Assembly (NCBI GenBank): GCA_036260415.1
Contig: DASZZX010000065.1
Span: 1 to 6,610, forward strand
Direction: 5' to 3'
Length of the DNA stretch: 6,610 nt
Origin: DASZZX01 sp036260415
Lineage (GTDB): Bacteria > Actinomycetota > Nitriliruptoria > Nitriliruptorales > JAHWKO01
Position 1 is the first letter of the stretch; every line of letters starts with the position of its first letter. The notes under the pieces were generated by a model. The model did no database searches and was not told the DNA's origin. It saw only the letters and a list, made by a program, of their open reading frames with translations. This document shows positions 4,521 to 6,610 of this stretch, in pieces. The position numbers and the translations under genes were made by a program.

Positions 4521-6333
4521 TGAGTCCTGGTCCTTCGTGGATGGTCACCTTCGCCCGGCTACCGTCGGAGCGCAGCGTGCCGATCTCTGAGCAGGGCGGT
4601 GTGAAGGGCTCGGGCCCAACGACTGACGTAGCTGGCGTGCAGCCGTCGCTTGAGGCGAGATAGAGCTGGAGGCTGTGCCCCACAGGCAACGTCCATTCGG
4701 TTCCGGCCAGTTGCACGCGGTACTGCTCGACCGCGTCAGGGAGCACCGGCCCGCCTGGCTGATCAATCGCCTTGCGGTGCCGCGCGTCAAGATAACCCCA
4801 GGTGATCGCCTTCAAAATGTCGTCCTCCGGACTCTCGATGTTGTCTCCTGGGCTTCGGTCGTAGACGATTACGGCGAAGTCGGTGTCGGTGGTATCGATG
4901 CTGGCCGAGAGGACAAGCCGCCCGGCGCCGGAGAACCGAATTGGCATGGTTACCGGCTCGCTGATGTAGTCAAGGCTTCCGCCCCCCTCCCGGAGGATCG
5001 ATTGCGGGGCGCCTGGGATGTCGGTGTACGTCGCCGTACCCTTCTGGGGTGGTCCGCCCAGCCTGCCCGCCGAAGCGTGCCACGAGACGATCTCGGTTGG
5101 GAAGCCAGCTGCCAAGCGCTGGTCATCCGCTTGGTCAACGAGGGTGAGGGGCGGCTCCGCCATGACGCCCGTGTCGTTGCCCTTCAGCCAGTGCTCGAAC
5201 CAGCGCAGCTCATGAAGTGGCCAGTTGGGGATGGTAGGGGCCTGGTGTCCCCAAGTACTCCCGACGAATCCCTTGCGGGGAACGGCGTTCGCCTCCAGTG
5301 CCCGCCACATCCCATCCCAGCCGATGTGGACGGGGTCCTTGAATGGGGAACCCACAGTTGTCATAACGGCTGCGTTGCTGCGCGCCGCCAAGAGGGGCAG
5401 GTGGTGCTGGCGCCAGTAGGCGTCGAGTGTGCCCTCGGGGTCGTTCCACTTCGCATAATCGGCCGGACAGGCCACCTCGACAAGCGTATCCGAGTAATCC
5501 GGCGAGGTCGGATTCGTCGCCGGGGCCGCCTGCAACCCGAAGAGATACGCGGTGAGCCCTCTTTGCTCCATCGTCACCGCGCCCGTGTGGAAGGTCTCGT
5601 AGGGCGGCGTCGGCGAGATCGGGATCGTCGCCTTTAGGGCGACCGGTCGGGTGGCAGCGGTGGCGAACTGAGAAAGTGCGGCGCCGCTTTCGCCTCGCAT
5701 GGCAACGGCACCATTCGACCAGCCCTGCCCGGCGATCCAGTTCACGAGGGCGTTTCCAGCTTGCTGCTCAGCTGGCCCGCCGAGGTCCCAGCAGCCTGTC
5801 GAGTTTCCCGTTCCTGGGATGTCGGCGATCACCACCGCGTAGCCGCGACGGACCAGGAATACAGCAGCAGGCTCGATATCGCATAGACCCAGCACCCCGC
5901 CGTAGAACTGAGCCGAGGCGTGCCAGAGTTCGAGCACCGTAGGGAGTGGTTGCACCTTGTAGGCGTCGGGCAAGAAGACCCGGGCGTAGATGCGGTCACC
6001 GTTCGCCGCGTCGACCTCGGCGTCAATCCTTCTGACCCCCGTGTCTTGGGGCTCCGGCATCTGCCCGGCCCAGGGGGGACGCGGTTCCTTAGTCTCCCAC
6101 GGTGGGGCCGTCAACGAGCCGGCGCAGTCTTCATCAGCCGTTCCTACCGACTGAGCGGAGGGCTCGGCAGTTTCTGTCGCACTTGCAGCCGCGATCGATG
6201 GCAGGGGCACGACCAGAGCCATGAGTGTCAGCACAGACAGTTCTTGGCAACGCCGACGAGGTCGTTCGACGACGTCTCTTTCATTCCTGAACCCCGATCG
6301 CCGCCTGCGCGTGAGACGCATGAGGTAGGTCAT
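4477..6333 (-). CDS. Secreted CocE/NonD family (peptidase S15-type) alpha/beta hydrolase
   Basis: A 618-residue frame in the usual length range. The N-terminus has a long arginine-rich start, a hydrophobic segment (about 31-49) and an Ala-rich region ending in AAASA (48-52), a likely signal peptidase site, so the enzyme is probably exported. No lipobox is seen. The hydrolase domain follows: GDRIYARVFLPD (112-123), VIADIPGTGNS (168-178), the nucleophile elbow RGESGAA (213-219, Ser216), TVGSPFKDPVHIGWD (326-340, holding a candidate catalytic Asp) and STWGH (359-363, His363), then RWFEHWLKG (377-385). The rest is a beta-sandwich of the PepX C-terminal type with YLDARHR (514-520). Relatives are serine esterases or peptidases such as cocaine esterase and X-prolyl dipeptidyl peptidase; the substrate is unknown. 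The elbow is G-E-S-G-A, not the common G-x-S-Y-x-G form. The start at 6333 is set by AGGAGG six bases upstream. The last residues overlap IS3 debris on the other strand, so the natural C-terminus may be altered. Confidence 0.88.
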   Translation of the reverse strand: MTYLMRLTRRRRSGFRNERDVVERPRRRCQELSVLTLMALVVPLPSIAAASATETAEPSAQSVGTADEDCAGSLTAPPWETKEPRPPWAGQMPEPQDTGVRRIDAEVDAANGDRIYARVFLPDAYKVQPLPTVLELWHASAQFYGGVLGLCDIEPAAVFLVRRGYAVVIADIPGTGNSTGCWDLGGPAEQQAGNALVNWIAGQGWSNGAVAMRGESGAALSQFATAATRPVALKATIPISPTPPYETFHTGAVTMEQRGLTAYLFGLQAAPATNPTSPDYSDTLVEVACPADYAKWNDPEGTLDAYWRQHHLPLLAARSNAAVMTTVGSPFKDPVHIGWDGMWRALEANAVPRKGFVGSTWGHQAPTIPNWPLHELRWFEHWLKGNDTGVMAEPPLTLVDQADDQRLAAGFPTEIVSWHASAGRLGGPPQKGTATYTDIPGAPQSILREGGGSLDYISEPVTMPIRFSGAGRLVLSASIDTTDTDFAVIVYDRSPGDNIESPEDDILKAITWGYLDARHRKAIDQPGGPVLPDAVEQYRVQLAGTEWTLPVGHSLQLYLASSDGCTPATSVVGPEPFTPPCSEIGTLRSDGSRAKVTIHEGPGLTRLEFPYARSRTPQ

Positions 6334-6339
6334 CTCTCT

Positions 6340-6357
6340 CCCTCCTCAGGGTTGAGG
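6340..6357 (-). promoter_or_regulatory. Ribosome binding site with overlapping small hairpin
   Basis: On the minus strand AGGAGGG (6346 to 6340) sits six bases before the hydrolase ATG, a strong Shine-Dalgarno. Just upstream, CCTCA (6357-6353) can pair with TGAGG (6348-6344) around a four-base loop, and the 3' arm shares three bases with the Shine-Dalgarno. The stem is short and may have no effect. I see no convincing promoter in the remaining 250 bases up to the window edge, which also hold no recognisable gene. Confidence 0.5.
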
Positions 6358-6610
6358 ATGATGATCTGCACGGTGGACCCGGCAGGCCCACGACGCTGGT
6401 GGTGGTCGTCTCGTTCCGCGACCCCGGACAAGAGTCGCCTCACGATCATTGCGGGAAGCGGCGGGCCTGCCATCGGGGAGCACCCTGACCGGAGTTCCGC
6501 AGTTGATGGGCACACGCTGATGGCGGGGACGGTGCGGTAGACGGGTGTAGCTGCCGGGATGTGGCAGTTTCGCGGTGTGGGCCCGCGGCCGGGTCGTGTT
6601 ACTACGCACC

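Noticed and set aside
4675..5637. A 320-codon plus-strand open frame opposite the hydrolase
   Set aside because: It lies wholly antisense to a clearly recognisable hydrolase, and its product shows no known domain.

Overview
The window looks like accessory DNA from a high-GC actinobacterium. The evidence is GC-rich codon use, purine-rich Shine-Dalgarno sites, a TTG start, and transposases resembling those of actinomycetes; the genus cannot be told. It is a patchwork of insertion-sequence debris around two apparently intact metabolic genes. I do not see a defence island, a biosynthetic cluster or a clearly new multi-gene system.

Left part (1-859): no intact gene. It holds an imperfect inverted repeat (16-74) and, on the minus strand at 442-680, the frameshifted N-terminal remnant of an ISL3-family transposase, recognised by a CxxC zinc-ribbon half-site and the following LVDLPCFG-type strand. 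Next (860-1954, +) is a complete ornithine cyclodeaminase/mu-crystallin superfamily gene. It is closest, from memory, to proteins named 'tyramine oxidase subunit B', and a Trp stands where true ornithine cyclodeaminases keep a catalytic Asp.

Centre (2049-3506): a complete IS256-family element of 1442 bp (2057-3498). It has roughly 40-bp imperfect terminal inverted repeats (31/40 matches) and a perfect 8-bp target-site duplication (AGAGGGCG). Its transposase frame carries three single-base indels. A 12-bp inverted repeat runs from the left end to the transposase start codon, a layout suited to silencing translation of read-through transcripts.

Right of it (3544-4590): the truncated N-terminus of a second, different ISL3 transposase whose ATG is also abutted by a long-range stem; a minus-strand fragment resembling the 3' half of an elongator tRNA-Met, a possible attachment-site scar; an unassigned stretch with short repeats; and the left end plus start of an IS3-family orfA. 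This last remnant collides with the 3' end of a minus-strand gene (4477-6333) for a predicted secreted CocE/NonD (peptidase S15-type) alpha/beta hydrolase. That gene has a strong AGGAGG site. Its upstream 250 bases to the window edge hold no gene I can recognise.

The two metabolic genes are not an operon: they lie on opposite strands, separated by mobile DNA. The main message is repeated insertion and decay, possibly at a tRNA-linked integration site.
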